From NCBI GenBank assembly GCA_030428885.1, contig JAUIEJ010000002.1, positions 126,501-190,500 of the forward strand: a stretch of 64,000 bases of DNA, given 5' to 3'. Shown in pieces: positions 8,799 to 17,959 of the stretch. This stretch comes from Gemmatimonadota bacterium. GTDB taxonomy: Bacteria; Gemmatimonadota; Gemmatimonadetes; Longimicrobiales; Gaopeijiaceae. How positions within the stretch are numbered: the stretch's first letter is position 1; every line of letters starts with the position of its first letter. The notes beneath the pieces were generated by a model, which was given only the letters and a program-made list of their open reading frames with translations, made no database searches and was not told the DNA's origin. The position numbers were made by a program, and so were the translations under genes.

Positions 8799-10976
8799 TC
8801 ACCCGTCCCCGTCGACCTCGGCGTCCCGGACGATCTCCTCCAGGAGGCGACGACTCCGCTGGACGGACACCTCCAGCGTCCGGATCGCCTGAGACGCATC
8901 GGCGACCTCGATCCCCTGGGCGAGTTCGAGCGCCGCGAACGCCGCGTTGTCCAGCAGTCCCTCCAGGATCTCGCCGACCTCGGGCGTCCTCGCCGCCGTG
9001 AGGGGATCCCGGGCCGAATCGACGATCCTCTTGAACCGCTCCCGGGCCACGAGGGCGGCGCGCTGGTGCGAGAGGTCGTTGAACATGACCACGTACCCGA
9101 GGGTCTCGGCCGGGCCCGACCCGATGACGTCGGCCCGGACGAACACCGGCCGCGGCGCACCTTCGCCGCTACGCAACGACAGCTCGGACCGACACATGTG
9201 ACGCTGGTCCAGCACCCGGCGACAGAGGCCGAGAAAGCCCTCGGGCGACACGAAGAGGGTACTCAATTCCTCCAGCGGACGTCCCACCCAGGGCCGCTCG
9301 CCGAAGAGCCCCTCGAAGCCCCGGTTGGCCAGGGAGATGCGCCCGTTGGGTTCCACGATGGCGGCGGGATGCCCCGACGCCCGGACCATGTCGTCCACCT
9401 GCCGGAGCTGGTCCCGTGCGATGAGCATCCGGACCGCGCGGAACTGAAGCAGCACGTCGCCGACGGAGTTGCCGGCGAGCCGACCGAACGCCAGATCCGC
9501 TTCCGACCACCGGGCCGAGGTCCCCTCCACGAGCTGGTGCCACTGGGCGAAAGAGCGGCGCGGGGACAGGCTCTTGAAGTCGTGGGCCTCGATGACCGCC
9601 TCCGACGGATCCCCACCCCAGGTCACCGTGTGGACCTGTTCGGGCCGGAACCACATCAGCCAATCGTGCTCCGAGGCCGAGATCCGGGCCGCCATGATCC
9701 CCGCCGCGTGAGAGGCGACGTGGTCGAACGCGGGCCACTCCGAGGCCAGGGACGACGTGGCCACCACGTCGCCCTCGAAGTCCAGACCGGAGAGATGCCG
9801 GGCCAGCGCCTTGATGTCCCGCGTCGCCGGGACCTCCCCCACCACGAACACCTCGTCGTCGCAGAGGAGGGCCGCCCCCGTGGCGGCCACCGGTCCGAGG
9901 AGGTGGGCCGGCTCGTCCAGGAGCGGCCGGCGCCAATCGCCCTCCTCCGAGACCGACTGGGCCATGCGCTGCTCCAGGGTCCGCACCCGCAGCTCGGCCT
10001 GGATCCGGGTGAGGCTCGTCAGCGCCGAGATCCGGACGCCCAGCATCTCGGAGAGGAGTTCGGCCAGTCCGCGCAGGTCCGGCGCCGGGACCCGGGGCGC
10101 GTAGTGGTGGCAGGCCACCAGCCCCCAGAGCTTGCCGTGCACCATGATGGACGCCACCAGCGTCGCGGCCACCCCCATGTTGCGCAGGTACTGGAGGTGG
10201 ATCGGCGACAGGCTGCGGAGCGCGCACATGGACATGTCCAGGGAACGGCCGTCCAGGGGCGACTCCACGGGCACAACCGGCTGCTCCACGTAATCCACGT
10301 CGCCCAGGATCCGCACCCGGTTCCGGACGTAGAGGGCCCGGGCCCGCTGGGGAATGTCCGACGCCGGGTAGTGGTTCCCCAGGAACGGCTCGAGATCGAC
10401 GCGCCGATCTTCGGCGAACACCTCGCCGTGCCCGTCTTCGTCGAAGCGGTAGACCATGACCCGGTCGTAGCCCGACACGTTCCGGAAGAGCTGGGAGAAT
10501 CCGGCGCACAGACTGTCCAGCGACACCGCGGTCGACACGTGGTCGAGCACGGCCGAGAGGGCCGAGAGCCGGTCCGGCGGCTCCTCCGGGGCGGGCTCGA
10601 GTTCCACCGCGACCCCCTGTCCCGGAATGCCGTGGACGGTCGCCACCCACGGGCGCCCCGCCAGGTTCACCCGGCCGTGGACCACGTCGTCGGCATCCCC
10701 GCTGCCCCGGACTTCCCCGACGAGACGGGCCGCATCGTCACCGACGGCGGTGGCGAGGGGGGAACCGAGGACCGCCTCCGGAGGCCGACCGAGAAGGTCG
10801 TCGACGTTGGCGCTGACCTGGACGACCCGGTCGTCGTCGTCCACCACCACGAGCAGACCGTGGGGCTGAATCGACCCCGGAATGTGGATCTGCTCGTGTT
10901 CGCACGTGGCCAGGTCCGCCTGACCGAACGGGGTCTCGGTGGCACCGGGAGGGCGGCTCACCACGGGGTCATCCAC
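8799..10976 (-). CDS. bphP: bacteriophytochrome, PAS-GAF-PHY with PAS output and no kinase
   Basis: 725 residues. The biliverdin-binding cysteine is Cys25 (DLATCEHEQIH), followed by IPGSIQPHG. The GAF domain has PASDIP at 204-209 (Asp207), SPIHLQYL with His260, and ACHH with His290. The PHY tongue is SPRRSFAQW at 471-479. After PHY come a PAS domain (about 525-640) and a C-terminal helical segment; no histidine kinase or ATPase domain follows. That layout matches the BphP1 type that binds PpsR directly. The GTG start at 10976 overlaps the ppsR stop by eight bases, so the two are translationally coupled. Confidence 0.95.
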   Translation of the reverse strand: MDDPVVSRPPGATETPFGQADLATCEHEQIHIPGSIQPHGLLVVVDDDDRVVQVSANVDDLLGRPPEAVLGSPLATAVGDDAARLVGEVRGSGDADDVVHGRVNLAGRPWVATVHGIPGQGVAVELEPAPEEPPDRLSALSAVLDHVSTAVSLDSLCAGFSQLFRNVSGYDRVMVYRFDEDGHGEVFAEDRRVDLEPFLGNHYPASDIPQRARALYVRNRVRILGDVDYVEQPVVPVESPLDGRSLDMSMCALRSLSPIHLQYLRNMGVAATLVASIMVHGKLWGLVACHHYAPRVPAPDLRGLAELLSEMLGVRISALTSLTRIQAELRVRTLEQRMAQSVSEEGDWRRPLLDEPAHLLGPVAATGAALLCDDEVFVVGEVPATRDIKALARHLSGLDFEGDVVATSSLASEWPAFDHVASHAAGIMAARISASEHDWLMWFRPEQVHTVTWGGDPSEAVIEAHDFKSLSPRRSFAQWHQLVEGTSARWSEADLAFGRLAGNSVGDVLLQFRAVRMLIARDQLRQVDDMVRASGHPAAIVEPNGRISLANRGFEGLFGERPWVGRPLEELSTLFVSPEGFLGLCRRVLDQRHMCRSELSLRSGEGAPRPVFVRADVIGSGPAETLGYVVMFNDLSHQRAALVARERFKRIVDSARDPLTAARTPEVGEILEGLLDNAAFAALELAQGIEVADASQAIRTLEVSVQRSRRLLEEIVRDAEVDGDG

Positions 10977-12312
10977 TCGGGGATGAGTCCAGGTCGTAGC
11001 GGGACAACTTGGTGTAGAGCCCCTGCCGGCTGAGCCCGAGCAGTTCGGCCGCGGCCGTCCGGTTGCCCTCGGTCATCTCCAGGGCATCGGCGATGAGCTG
11101 GCGTTCCACGAGGGCGATGGTGCGGGACACCAGCGCCTTCAAGCTCGTCTTGCCGATCTCCCGGGAGAGCCCCTCAAGAGCACCGGCGAGTTCCCGGGAG
11201 GGCGGACGATGTTCCCCGAGGCGCCGGCCCACGTCCCGCAGGAGCAGGGCGAAGCGCGAGGCGTCGTCCCCCACCGCCACGGCCGAGATCTCCACCTCGG
11301 TGCTGGAACCGAATTCTCCCAGCACGTGGGTGGTGAAGAGATTCACGGAGCCGTAGCGCCGGACCATGGACTGGAGAACCGTGAGGTCGGCCCCGGGACG
11401 GCCCAACCACCGGGACAGGTTCTCCCCCAGAGCCTCTTCGGGCGCCCGCAGCTCCACGAGGGTGAGGAAGCGCCGGTTGACCCGGAGCACCTCCCCATCG
11501 TCGGCGATGAACACCATGGCATCGGGAATCCGGTCGAAGAGATCCCCGAGGTCGATGCCGCCTTCGGCCGAAGGCGCGGCGGCGCCGCCCTGCCCCAGAT
11601 GGACGAGAAGCAGCGGGTCCGCGTCTCCCGACATGAGGGCGGCCCGGAGTTCGAACGGCTCGGCATGTCCCACCAGCCGCACCACGAGGGGTGCCGACCG
11701 GCCCGTGTCCCGCGCACGGAACAGGTGGTTCCGGACCCGGACCCGATCCGACACGTGGAAGAACCGGTCGAAGGTGCGCGGGGCGCTGGGACCCGTCTCA
11801 CCCGTGAACTGGAGCAATTCCTCGGCAGCCGGATTGGAGTCGACGATGCGGAGGTCGCTCGAATCCAGAACCACGATCCCTTCGGGCGAACGATGGAAGA
11901 GGAGTCGGTAGCGGGTCTCGATGTCCCGGAGGCGCCAGTGGTCTCGCTCCAGCGCCTGCTGGGCGCTCACCAGACGCTGCTGGAGATCGCTCACCACCAG
12001 GAGGCTGCGCCCCACCGCGATCAGGCCACCCGACGCGTCCACCCGGACCACCGAGTATTCGACGGGGACCTCGGAGCCGCTGGGCATGGTGTGGTTCACC
12101 TGCCGGAAACCCGAGACCCCGCTCTCCCGGGCGTCGGAAACCAACCGCTGGATCTTGGCCCGGGTGGCGTCGGTCACCGTGTCCGCCCAGGGCCTTCCGA
12201 TCCACGAATCGGCCGATTCAGCAGCCAGTGCGACGCCGAAGGCGGCATCGTCGATGATGCCGTCCGCATTCACCCTCAGCGTCACATCTGCACTACCCGA
12301 CAGCGGAATCAT
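10969..12312 (-). CDS. ppsR: PpsR/CrtJ family regulator (tandem PAS, Fis-type HTH)
   Basis: 447 residues from ATG 12312. Three PAS-like regions can be followed: about 5-105, 130-240 (RYRLLFHRSPEGIVVLD) and 262-375 (LFDRIPDAMVFIADDGEVLRV). They are linked by a coiled helix (LQQRLVSAQQALERDHWRL), and the C-terminus is a Fis-type helix-turn-helix (EGNRTAAAELLGLSRQGLYTKL). This is the PpsR architecture, a repressor of bacteriochlorophyll, carotenoid and antenna genes that binds TGT-N12-ACA. It contains no cysteine, so the thiol redox switch described for purple-bacterial PpsR cannot operate. It lies between ppaA-like and bphP genes. Confidence 0.92.
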   Translation of the reverse strand: MIPLSGSADVTLRVNADGIIDDAAFGVALAAESADSWIGRPWADTVTDATRAKIQRLVSDARESGVSGFRQVNHTMPSGSEVPVEYSVVRVDASGGLIAVGRSLLVVSDLQQRLVSAQQALERDHWRLRDIETRYRLLFHRSPEGIVVLDSSDLRIVDSNPAAEELLQFTGETGPSAPRTFDRFFHVSDRVRVRNHLFRARDTGRSAPLVVRLVGHAEPFELRAALMSGDADPLLLVHLGQGGAAAPSAEGGIDLGDLFDRIPDAMVFIADDGEVLRVNRRFLTLVELRAPEEALGENLSRWLGRPGADLTVLQSMVRRYGSVNLFTTHVLGEFGSSTEVEISAVAVGDDASRFALLLRDVGRRLGEHRPPSRELAGALEGLSREIGKTSLKALVSRTIALVERQLIADALEMTEGNRTAAAELLGLSRQGLYTKLSRYDLDSSPSG

Positions 12313-12355
12313 GGCACTCTGATTCGGAAGCCCGAGGTCCGCGCCTCGCAGACCC

Positions 12356-13186
12356 CTACGCTTGAAACTCGGGCTTGTACCTCTGGGGAACAAGCTCCTG
12401 CAACAGATCGAGGGCGGTTTCGGCGTCTCCGGCGACCCCGTCGGCCCCCAACGGCGAGACCCGGTCGGGGGCGGTGGCGGCGAGGGCCCCCCCGACCAGG
12501 ACCACCAGCGACGGATTGGCGGCGCACGCCCGGGCCCGTCGAATCGTCGAACGGGCGGCCGAGAGGCTCCTCTCCGATCCCACCGATACGCCCAGCACCA
12601 CCACACGGGAGTCCCGGAGTCCCGCTTCGACCCGACTCCAGAACGGCGCGACGGGAACCACCGCCCATCCGCGGAACCGCAGCACGGCATGAAAGAGCAG
12701 CGCCCCGAAGGTGTGGTCCTCGCCGGTCGGAGTGACCAGGAGGATTCTCGGCGCGTTCGGCCCCGCCGTCGGCGCCGGAGAACGGGAGAGGATCCGATGC
12801 AGGAGTTGCTGGAGCTTCCCGGTGGCCACCGTCACGTCGACGAAACTCCGGGCGTCCTCCTCCCACAACTCGCCCAGGCGTTGGGCGGCGGGGGTGAGGA
12901 GGCCCAGAAGTACGTCGTCGGCGCGGATGCCGGCGGCCACGAGCTGATCGATGACCGCCTGGATCGTGTCGGAATCGCCCCCGGCGAGGAGGTCGAGGAA
13001 GCGGTCGAGGAGGGCGTCGTCGTCCGACCGCCAGTCGATCCTTCCCTGGGACTCAGCCCGGAGCGCCCCAACCAGGGCTGCCGACAGTGTCGGGAGCACC
13101 GTGGGAGGGGACACGGCCCGCGTCCGGGGCAAGGGAGAGCAGCGCGCGGGATACGCGCGGGGAGCGGCGATGCTCTGAGGATCCAT
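12356..13186 (-). CDS. ppaA: PpaA/AerR-like cobalamin-binding antirepressor
   Basis: 276 residues from ATG 13186, with GAGG upstream. The first ~60 residues look disordered. A helical B12-binding cap follows (residues ~60-150, with GDSDTIQAVIDQL and LLTPAAQRLGELWEED), then a Rossmann-like B12 domain with PTGEDHTFGALLF. The E-x-H-x-x-G there is the form seen in PpaA/AerR-type short B12 proteins, not the D-x-H-x-x-G of methionine synthase. In purple bacteria AerR/PpaA uses light-sensitive cobalamin to counter CrtJ/PpsR. The adjacent ppsR makes that role likely. It is the first gene of the three-gene operon. Confidence 0.87.
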   Translation of the reverse strand: MDPQSIAAPRAYPARCSPLPRTRAVSPPTVLPTLSAALVGALRAESQGRIDWRSDDDALLDRFLDLLAGGDSDTIQAVIDQLVAAGIRADDVLLGLLTPAAQRLGELWEEDARSFVDVTVATGKLQQLLHRILSRSPAPTAGPNAPRILLVTPTGEDHTFGALLFHAVLRFRGWAVVPVAPFWSRVEAGLRDSRVVVLGVSVGSERSLSAARSTIRRARACAANPSLVVLVGGALAATAPDRVSPLGADGVAGDAETALDLLQELVPQRYKPEFQA

Positions 13187-13524
13187 CCGTGCCTCGGTTC
13201 GCTCAGGCCAGGGCGGCGGGGCGGAGGCCCCATCGCGAGCCCCACTATGGGCCGGGGTACCCGACCCCCGCAAGGGACGACGGTCCACGGCGCTGGAGCC
13301 CCCTGGGTACGGAGTTCCCCCAACCCGGAAAGGGGTTCCGAAACGACGGGGGAATCCGACTCCCGGCGGGAGAGGCCCCGGGGCCCGCAACGGCGTGGTT
13401 CTGCGGCATTCCCCGATCCCCGCCAGCGAGTCGCTTCATGGTCCACGCCTTGCACCCCGGGCGGATCGGGCCCCTCCGCACACGGCGTGAGGATCGCCCG
13501 TCGCCTCGTGCACCGCCGACTCCC
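13187..13524. other. divergent intergenic region upstream of ppaA-ppsR-bphP
   Basis: About 340 bases between the ppaA start and the metalloprotease start, without a convincing gene. No TGT triplet occurs, so there is no TGT-N12-ACA PpsR box, and autoregulation by PpsR through the classic site is unlikely here. No clear -35/-10 pair was found in this GC-rich stretch. Confidence 0.5.
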
Positions 13525-16500
13525 GTGCCGAATTCTCCGATCCGCCGGGCCATTCCGCTCCTCGCCGCCGTCGTTCTGGCCTGCGACGGCGCCACCGCTC
13601 CCGACCCGCTGGACGGCACCCTGGACGGGGCCGTCCGGGTGGAGGGTACGGCGCTGTCCGGAGTGGAGGTCCGCCTGGATCTGCCCGATCCGGACCCGGA
13701 CCGGATCGGGATCACCGACGCCCGGGGCGAGTTCGCCTTCCACGGGTTGGAGGAAGGCACCTATCAGGTCACCCTGGGCGGGATCCCCGACCACGTGGAG
13801 GTGGACGGGCGGACATCCGGCGCGACCCTCGATCGAAGCCGTCCGGCGGCCCACCTGGCGTTCTCCGGACGCTTCAAGCGGGATGCGTCGGTGTCGGTTC
13901 GGGTCGTGGTGGGCGGGGAAGGCATCGCCGATCTGGACGTCACCCTCACGGGGCCGGAGAGCCGCAACACCGTTACGGGCCCCGACGGCCACGCCGCCTT
14001 CGACGGCCTGCTCCGGGGCATGTACGAGGTGGCGCTCTCGGGATTCGATCCCGACCGCCTCCTCTTCACCTCCACCACCGGGACCGTGGACACCTACGGC
14101 GCCGTGGAGGCGGACCTGCAGTTCGCCGGAACCGAGGTGCCCCGGGTCCCCGACGCCCCCGGGGACTTCACCGCCACCGCCGACGGCGCCTGGGCCGTGA
14201 CCCTGGCCTGGACCGATGTCGCCGACAACGAAGACACCTTCGTCCTGGAACGGGCCACGGGCCCCGAGGGCCAGTGGACCGCTCTGGCCGAGACCGGGCC
14301 CGACGCCTCCGGCTGGACCGACGACACGGCGATCCCCGCCACCGAGTTCCGCTACCGGGTGCGGGCCTGCAACGAACACGGCTGCTCCGAGCCCTGGCGC
14401 GAAGCCGCCGCCACCACCCCCGACGTGGCTCCGGAAGCACCCTTCGATCTCGTGGGCGGCGCCACCGGGCCCTTCTCCGTGGTCCTCACCTGGTCCGATG
14501 CCTCCACCAACGAGTCCCGCTTCGAGGTTCAGCGACGCCTGGGGAGCGGAGGGGCCTGGAATCCCCGGGCCACAACCGATCCCGACGTCACCACCTGGAC
14601 CGACTCCGAACTGGTGGGGGGCACCACCTACGGCTTCCGGCTCCGGGCGTGCAACGCCGTGGGGTGTTCGCCGTGGACCGACCCGGCCCAGGTGACCACG
14701 GTGGTGACGCCCCCCGGCGCCCCCACCGACCTCACGGCCACGGCCCTCTCCCACGACCGGGTGGAGCTCCACTGGACCGACGCCTCGGCCGCCGAAACCG
14801 AGTTCCGGGTCGAGCGCTCGGCCCAGGGAGGGCCGTGGAGCCAGGAGGCGGTATTGGCCGCGGGCGCCACCGCCTTCGTCGACGCCGCCGTCACCGGCGC
14901 CGCCACCTACGCCTATCGGGTGAGCGCCTGCAATTCGGCCGGGTGCTCCGGGTCGTCCAACGTGGCCACGGTCACCACCCCCGATCCGCCGCCGAACCTC
15001 GACGTGGAAGCCGTCTACATCGTCCAGCGGGTCCAGCGGGCCACGGGCGACGTGCCGCTGGTGGCGGGGATCGACGGCCTGCTGCGGGTGTTCCCCCGGG
15101 GAAGCCGGAGCGGGCTCACCGCCACCGCCGTTCGGGTGGAGCTCTTCCTCGGGGCCACCCCGGTCCAGAACACGGTGGTGCCGGCGCCCATGGGCACCAT
15201 GCCCACGGCCATGGACGAGTCCAGCCTGGGCGAATCGTGGAACGTCGCCCTTCCCGGCGCCCTGGTGCAGCCCGGCCTGGCGATCCGGGTCACGGTGGAC
15301 CCCGACGACGTGTTCGACGAGGGCGACGAGTCCGACAACGTCTGGCCCGGCGGGGGCGCGCCCCTGGCCCTGGACGTCCGGTCCACCCCGCCCTTCGAGG
15401 TGACCTTCGTCCCGGTGCGCCAGAGCGCCAACAACACGGTGGGATCGGTGTCGGCGGGCAGCATGGACAGCTTCCTCACCGACACCCGGCGCATGATGCC
15501 TTTCGCCGACGTGGACGCCCAGCTCCACGCCGAGTTCGTCACCGATCAGCCGGTGCTGTCGTCCGACGGCACGGGCTGGAGCACGGTCCTCAGTGAGGTC
15601 GCCGCCCTGCGTTCCGCCGAGGGAAGCGCCCGGGCCTACTACGGCGTGGTGCCCACCACCTACGGGTCGGGCGTGGCGGGAATCGGCTACGTGGGGTGGC
15701 CCATCGCCCTGGGGTGGGATCGGGGCGGGAAGGCCTCCGTGGCCGCCCACGAGTGGGGCCACAACTTCGGTCGACGCCACTCCCCCGGCTGCGGCGCCGG
15801 CAATCCCGACGGGGCGTATCCCCACGGGGGCGGGCGCATCGGAGCCTGGGGACTCGACGTCGCCACCTCGACCCTGAAGTCGCCCTCCTCCACCTACGAC
15901 CTCATGACCTACTGCGGTCCGGAGTGGATCAGCGACTACGTGTACGAGAAGGTGCTGGAGTTCCGGGGACCGGCCCCGGACGTGGCCGCCGCGTCGGCGG
16001 GAGCCCCGGTGGACGGGCTGCTGGTGTGGGGTCGGGTGGAGGACGGCGAGGTGATCCTGGAGCCGGCCTTCCAGGTCCGGGCCCCGGCCCTGCTTCCCGA
16101 CGCACCGGGCGCCGTGCGCCTGGAGGGCCGCAGCGGCTCCGGAACGGTCTTCGACTTCACCTTCGATCCGGTGGCGGTGGCCGACGCCCCCGGCGACGAG
16201 GGCCACTTCGCCTTCGTGGTGCCCCTGGCCCCGGCCGACGTGAGCCGACTCACCAGCCTGCGGGCGAGCCGCTCCGGACGCGAAGCCGTCCGCACCCGGG
16301 CGCCGGCCCGGGCCCCCGGCGCCCCGGCCCCCGAGACCCGGGTGGTGGCGGCGGGCGGAGGCGCCGTAGACGTCACCTGGGACGCCGCGACCCGCCCCAT
16401 GGCCCTGATCCGGGATGCCTCCACGGGGCAGATCCTCTCCTTCGCCCGGGGCGGGAGCATCCGCCTGTCGCCCCCGGCGGACGACATCACCGTGACCCTC

Positions 16501-16548
16501 TCCGACGGGCTGGGATCGGCGGAGACGCGAAGCGCGCGCTGGCGGTAG
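13525..16548 (+). CDS. secreted FN3-repeat metzincin metalloprotease, lipoprotein
   Basis: About 1007 residues. The start at GTG 13525 places a short basic region and hydrophobic stretch directly before a lipobox cysteine (AAVVLAC, Cys20); an ATG at 13438 would add 29 residues. Two prealbumin-like beta domains come first (residues ~30-200), then three fibronectin type III repeats (~210-495, each with the RVRACN/RLRACN/RVSACN strand). An extended CARDB-like region follows, then the zinc motif [11 protein letters not shown] at about 742-752, the metzincin HExxHxxGxxH. The Met-turn is plausibly in the YDLMTYC stretch. A surface-anchored protease for polymeric substrates is likely. Confidence 0.87.
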   Translation: MPNSPIRRAIPLLAAVVLACDGATAPDPLDGTLDGAVRVEGTALSGVEVRLDLPDPDPDRIGITDARGEFAFHGLEEGTYQVTLGGIPDHVEVDGRTSGATLDRSRPAAHLAFSGRFKRDASVSVRVVVGGEGIADLDVTLTGPESRNTVTGPDGHAAFDGLLRGMYEVALSGFDPDRLLFTSTTGTVDTYGAVEADLQFAGTEVPRVPDAPGDFTATADGAWAVTLAWTDVADNEDTFVLERATGPEGQWTALAETGPDASGWTDDTAIPATEFRYRVRACNEHGCSEPWREAAATTPDVAPEAPFDLVGGATGPFSVVLTWSDASTNESRFEVQRRLGSGGAWNPRATTDPDVTTWTDSELVGGTTYGFRLRACNAVGCSPWTDPAQVTTVVTPPGAPTDLTATALSHDRVELHWTDASAAETEFRVERSAQGGPWSQEAVLAAGATAFVDAAVTGAATYAYRVSACNSAGCSGSSNVATVTTPDPPPNLDVEAVYIVQRVQRATGDVPLVAGIDGLLRVFPRGSRSGLTATAVRVELFLGATPVQNTVVPAPMGTMPTAMDESSLGESWNVALPGALVQPGLAIRVTVDPDDVFDEGDESDNVWPGGGAPLALDVRSTPPFEVTFVPVRQSANNTVGSVSAGSMDSFLTDTRRMMPFADVDAQLHAEFVTDQPVLSSDGTGWSTVLSEVAALRSAEGSARAYYGVVPTTYGSGVAGIGYVGWPIALGWDRGGKASVAAHEWGHNFGRRHSPGCGAGNPDGAYPHGGGRIGAWGLDVATSTLKSPSSTYDLMTYCGPEWISDYVYEKVLEFRGPAPDVAAASAGAPVDGLLVWGRVEDGEVILEPAFQVRAPALLPDAPGAVRLEGRSGSGTVFDFTFDPVAVADAPGDEGHFAFVVPLAPADVSRLTSLRASRSGREAVRTRAPARAPGAPAPETRVVAAGGGAVDVTWDAATRPMALIRDASTGQILSFARGGSIRLSPPADDITVTLSDGLGSAETRSARWR

Positions 16549-16569
16549 CCCGGGCCCCGGTGGCGGACG

Positions 16570-16605
16570 GACCCGGGATTGCCCAACGTTGGGCGCTCCC
16601 GGGTC
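16570..16605. terminator. strong two-step hairpin after the metalloprotease gene
   Basis: A 9-base stem (GACCCGGGA / TCCCGGGTC) encloses a perfect 14-base palindrome (GCCCAACGTTGGGC), separated only by two mismatched bases on each side. It begins 21 bases after the metalloprotease stop and ends before the next start. There is no U-run, so it may act as a terminator, a transcript stabiliser or a processing site. Confidence 0.65.
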
Positions 16606-16637
16606 CCCTTCCGCTTCCATCGCAGGACGCGCTCCGC

Positions 16638-17945
16638 GTGACCGATGTCCGCACCACCATCGCCCGCCTGCTGTCCAACATGGCCAGCACGCGGGAGATC
16701 CAGCTCTACCTCCGTCGCTTCTCCCAGGTCGAGGCCGCCCGGTTCGCCGTGGTGAAAGTGGGCGGCGCCGTTCTCCGGGACGATCTGGACGCCCTGGTCT
16801 CGTCGCTGGCCTTCCTCCAACAGGTGGGCCTCACCCCCATCGTGGTCCACGGGGCCGGCCCCCAACTGGATGACGAAATGGACGCCGCGGGCCTGGAGAA
16901 GCAGGTGGTGGACGGCCTCCGGGTCACCACGCCCGAGGTGCTGGCCGTGGTGCGGCGGGTCTCCCAACGGGCCAACCTGGGACTCGTGGAGGCCCTCCAG
17001 TCGTCCGACGTTCGGGCGACCTCGATCCTGTCGGGGGTGTTCGAGGCCGAGGCGGTGGATCCCCAACGGTTGGGGCTGGTGGGTCGGGTCGTCCGGGTCG
17101 ACGTGGCCGGGATCCGCACCGCCATCGATGCGGGGTCGATCCCGGTGATCGCCTCCCTGGGCGAAACCGCCGGGGGCCAGATCCTCAACGTCAACGCCGA
17201 CTGGTCCGCCAACGAGCTGGTCAAGGAACTGCAGCCCTACAAGATCATCTTCCTCACCGGCACCGGAGGCCTGCTGGACGCCGACGGCCGCATCATCGAG
17301 TCCATCAGTCTCAGCACCCAGTACGCCGACCTGATGCGCCAGCCGTGGCTCCACTCCGGGATGCGGGTGAAGATGGAGCAGATCCACGACATGCTCATGG
17401 AACTGCCTCCCAGCAGTTCCCTCTCCATCACCCGACCCGACGAGATGGCGAAGGAGCTCTTCACCCACCGGGGGTCGGGCACCCTGGTACGGCGTGGAGA
17501 GAGGATCCGCACCGTGAGCTCGTGGGACGAGCTGGATCGGGACCGCCTGGCCGAGCTCATCTCGTCTGGGTTCGGGCGTCAGCTCGCCCCCGACTACTTC
17601 GACACGGTGACCCCCCTCCAGGTCTACGTGAGCGAGCACTACCGAGCCGCCATCGTCCTCCTGGAACACGGCGGGCACGTCTACATGGACAAGTTCGCCG
17701 TGGTGGAGGACGCCCAGGGGGAGGGACTCGGTCGAGCCATCTGGGACGTCATGCGGGCCGAACACCCCCGGCTGTTCTGGCGTTCCCGCCGCCGAAATCC
17801 CATCAACGAGTTCTACTTCGCCCACGCGGACGGCGCCGTGAAGCTCGACGATTGGACCGTGTTCTGGACCGGAATGACCGACTGGGAGTCCATTCGGACC
17901 GCCGTGGACGCCGCCCGCTCCCGCCCCGCCACCCTCCTCGCTTGA
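16638..17945 (+). CDS. argB: bifunctional N-acetylglutamate kinase/synthase (ArgB-type kinase plus GNAT)
   Basis: 435 residues. GTG 16638 is chosen because the leader ([22 protein letters not shown]) is conserved in this family; ATG 16680 lies inside it. The kinase half (~30-285) has [20 protein letters not shown] and [12 protein letters not shown]. The C-terminal ~150 residues are the GNAT acetyltransferase domain ([12 protein letters not shown], then [18 protein letters not shown], and [11 protein letters not shown]). This vertebrate/Xanthomonas-like fusion makes and phosphorylates N-acetylglutamate in arginine synthesis. No other arg gene is nearby. Confidence 0.92.
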   Translation: MTDVRTTIARLLSNMASTREIQLYLRRFSQVEAARFAVVKVGGAVLRDDLDALVSSLAFLQQVGLTPIVVHGAGPQLDDEMDAAGLEKQVVDGLRVTTPEVLAVVRRVSQRANLGLVEALQSSDVRATSILSGVFEAEAVDPQRLGLVGRVVRVDVAGIRTAIDAGSIPVIASLGETAGGQILNVNADWSANELVKELQPYKIIFLTGTGGLLDADGRIIESISLSTQYADLMRQPWLHSGMRVKMEQIHDMLMELPPSSSLSITRPDEMAKELFTHRGSGTLVRRGERIRTVSSWDELDRDRLAELISSGFGRQLAPDYFDTVTPLQVYVSEHYRAAIVLLEHGGHVYMDKFAVVEDAQGEGLGRAIWDVMRAEHPRLFWRSRRRNPINEFYFAHADGAVKLDDWTVFWTGMTDWESIRTAVDAARSRPATLLA

Positions 17946-17959
17946 GCGCCCCGTCCCGC

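Noticed and set aside
8700-11033. 777-codon plus-strand frame opposite bphP
   Set aside because: Antisense to a complete bacteriophytochrome with all conserved residues; composition is that of a shadow frame.
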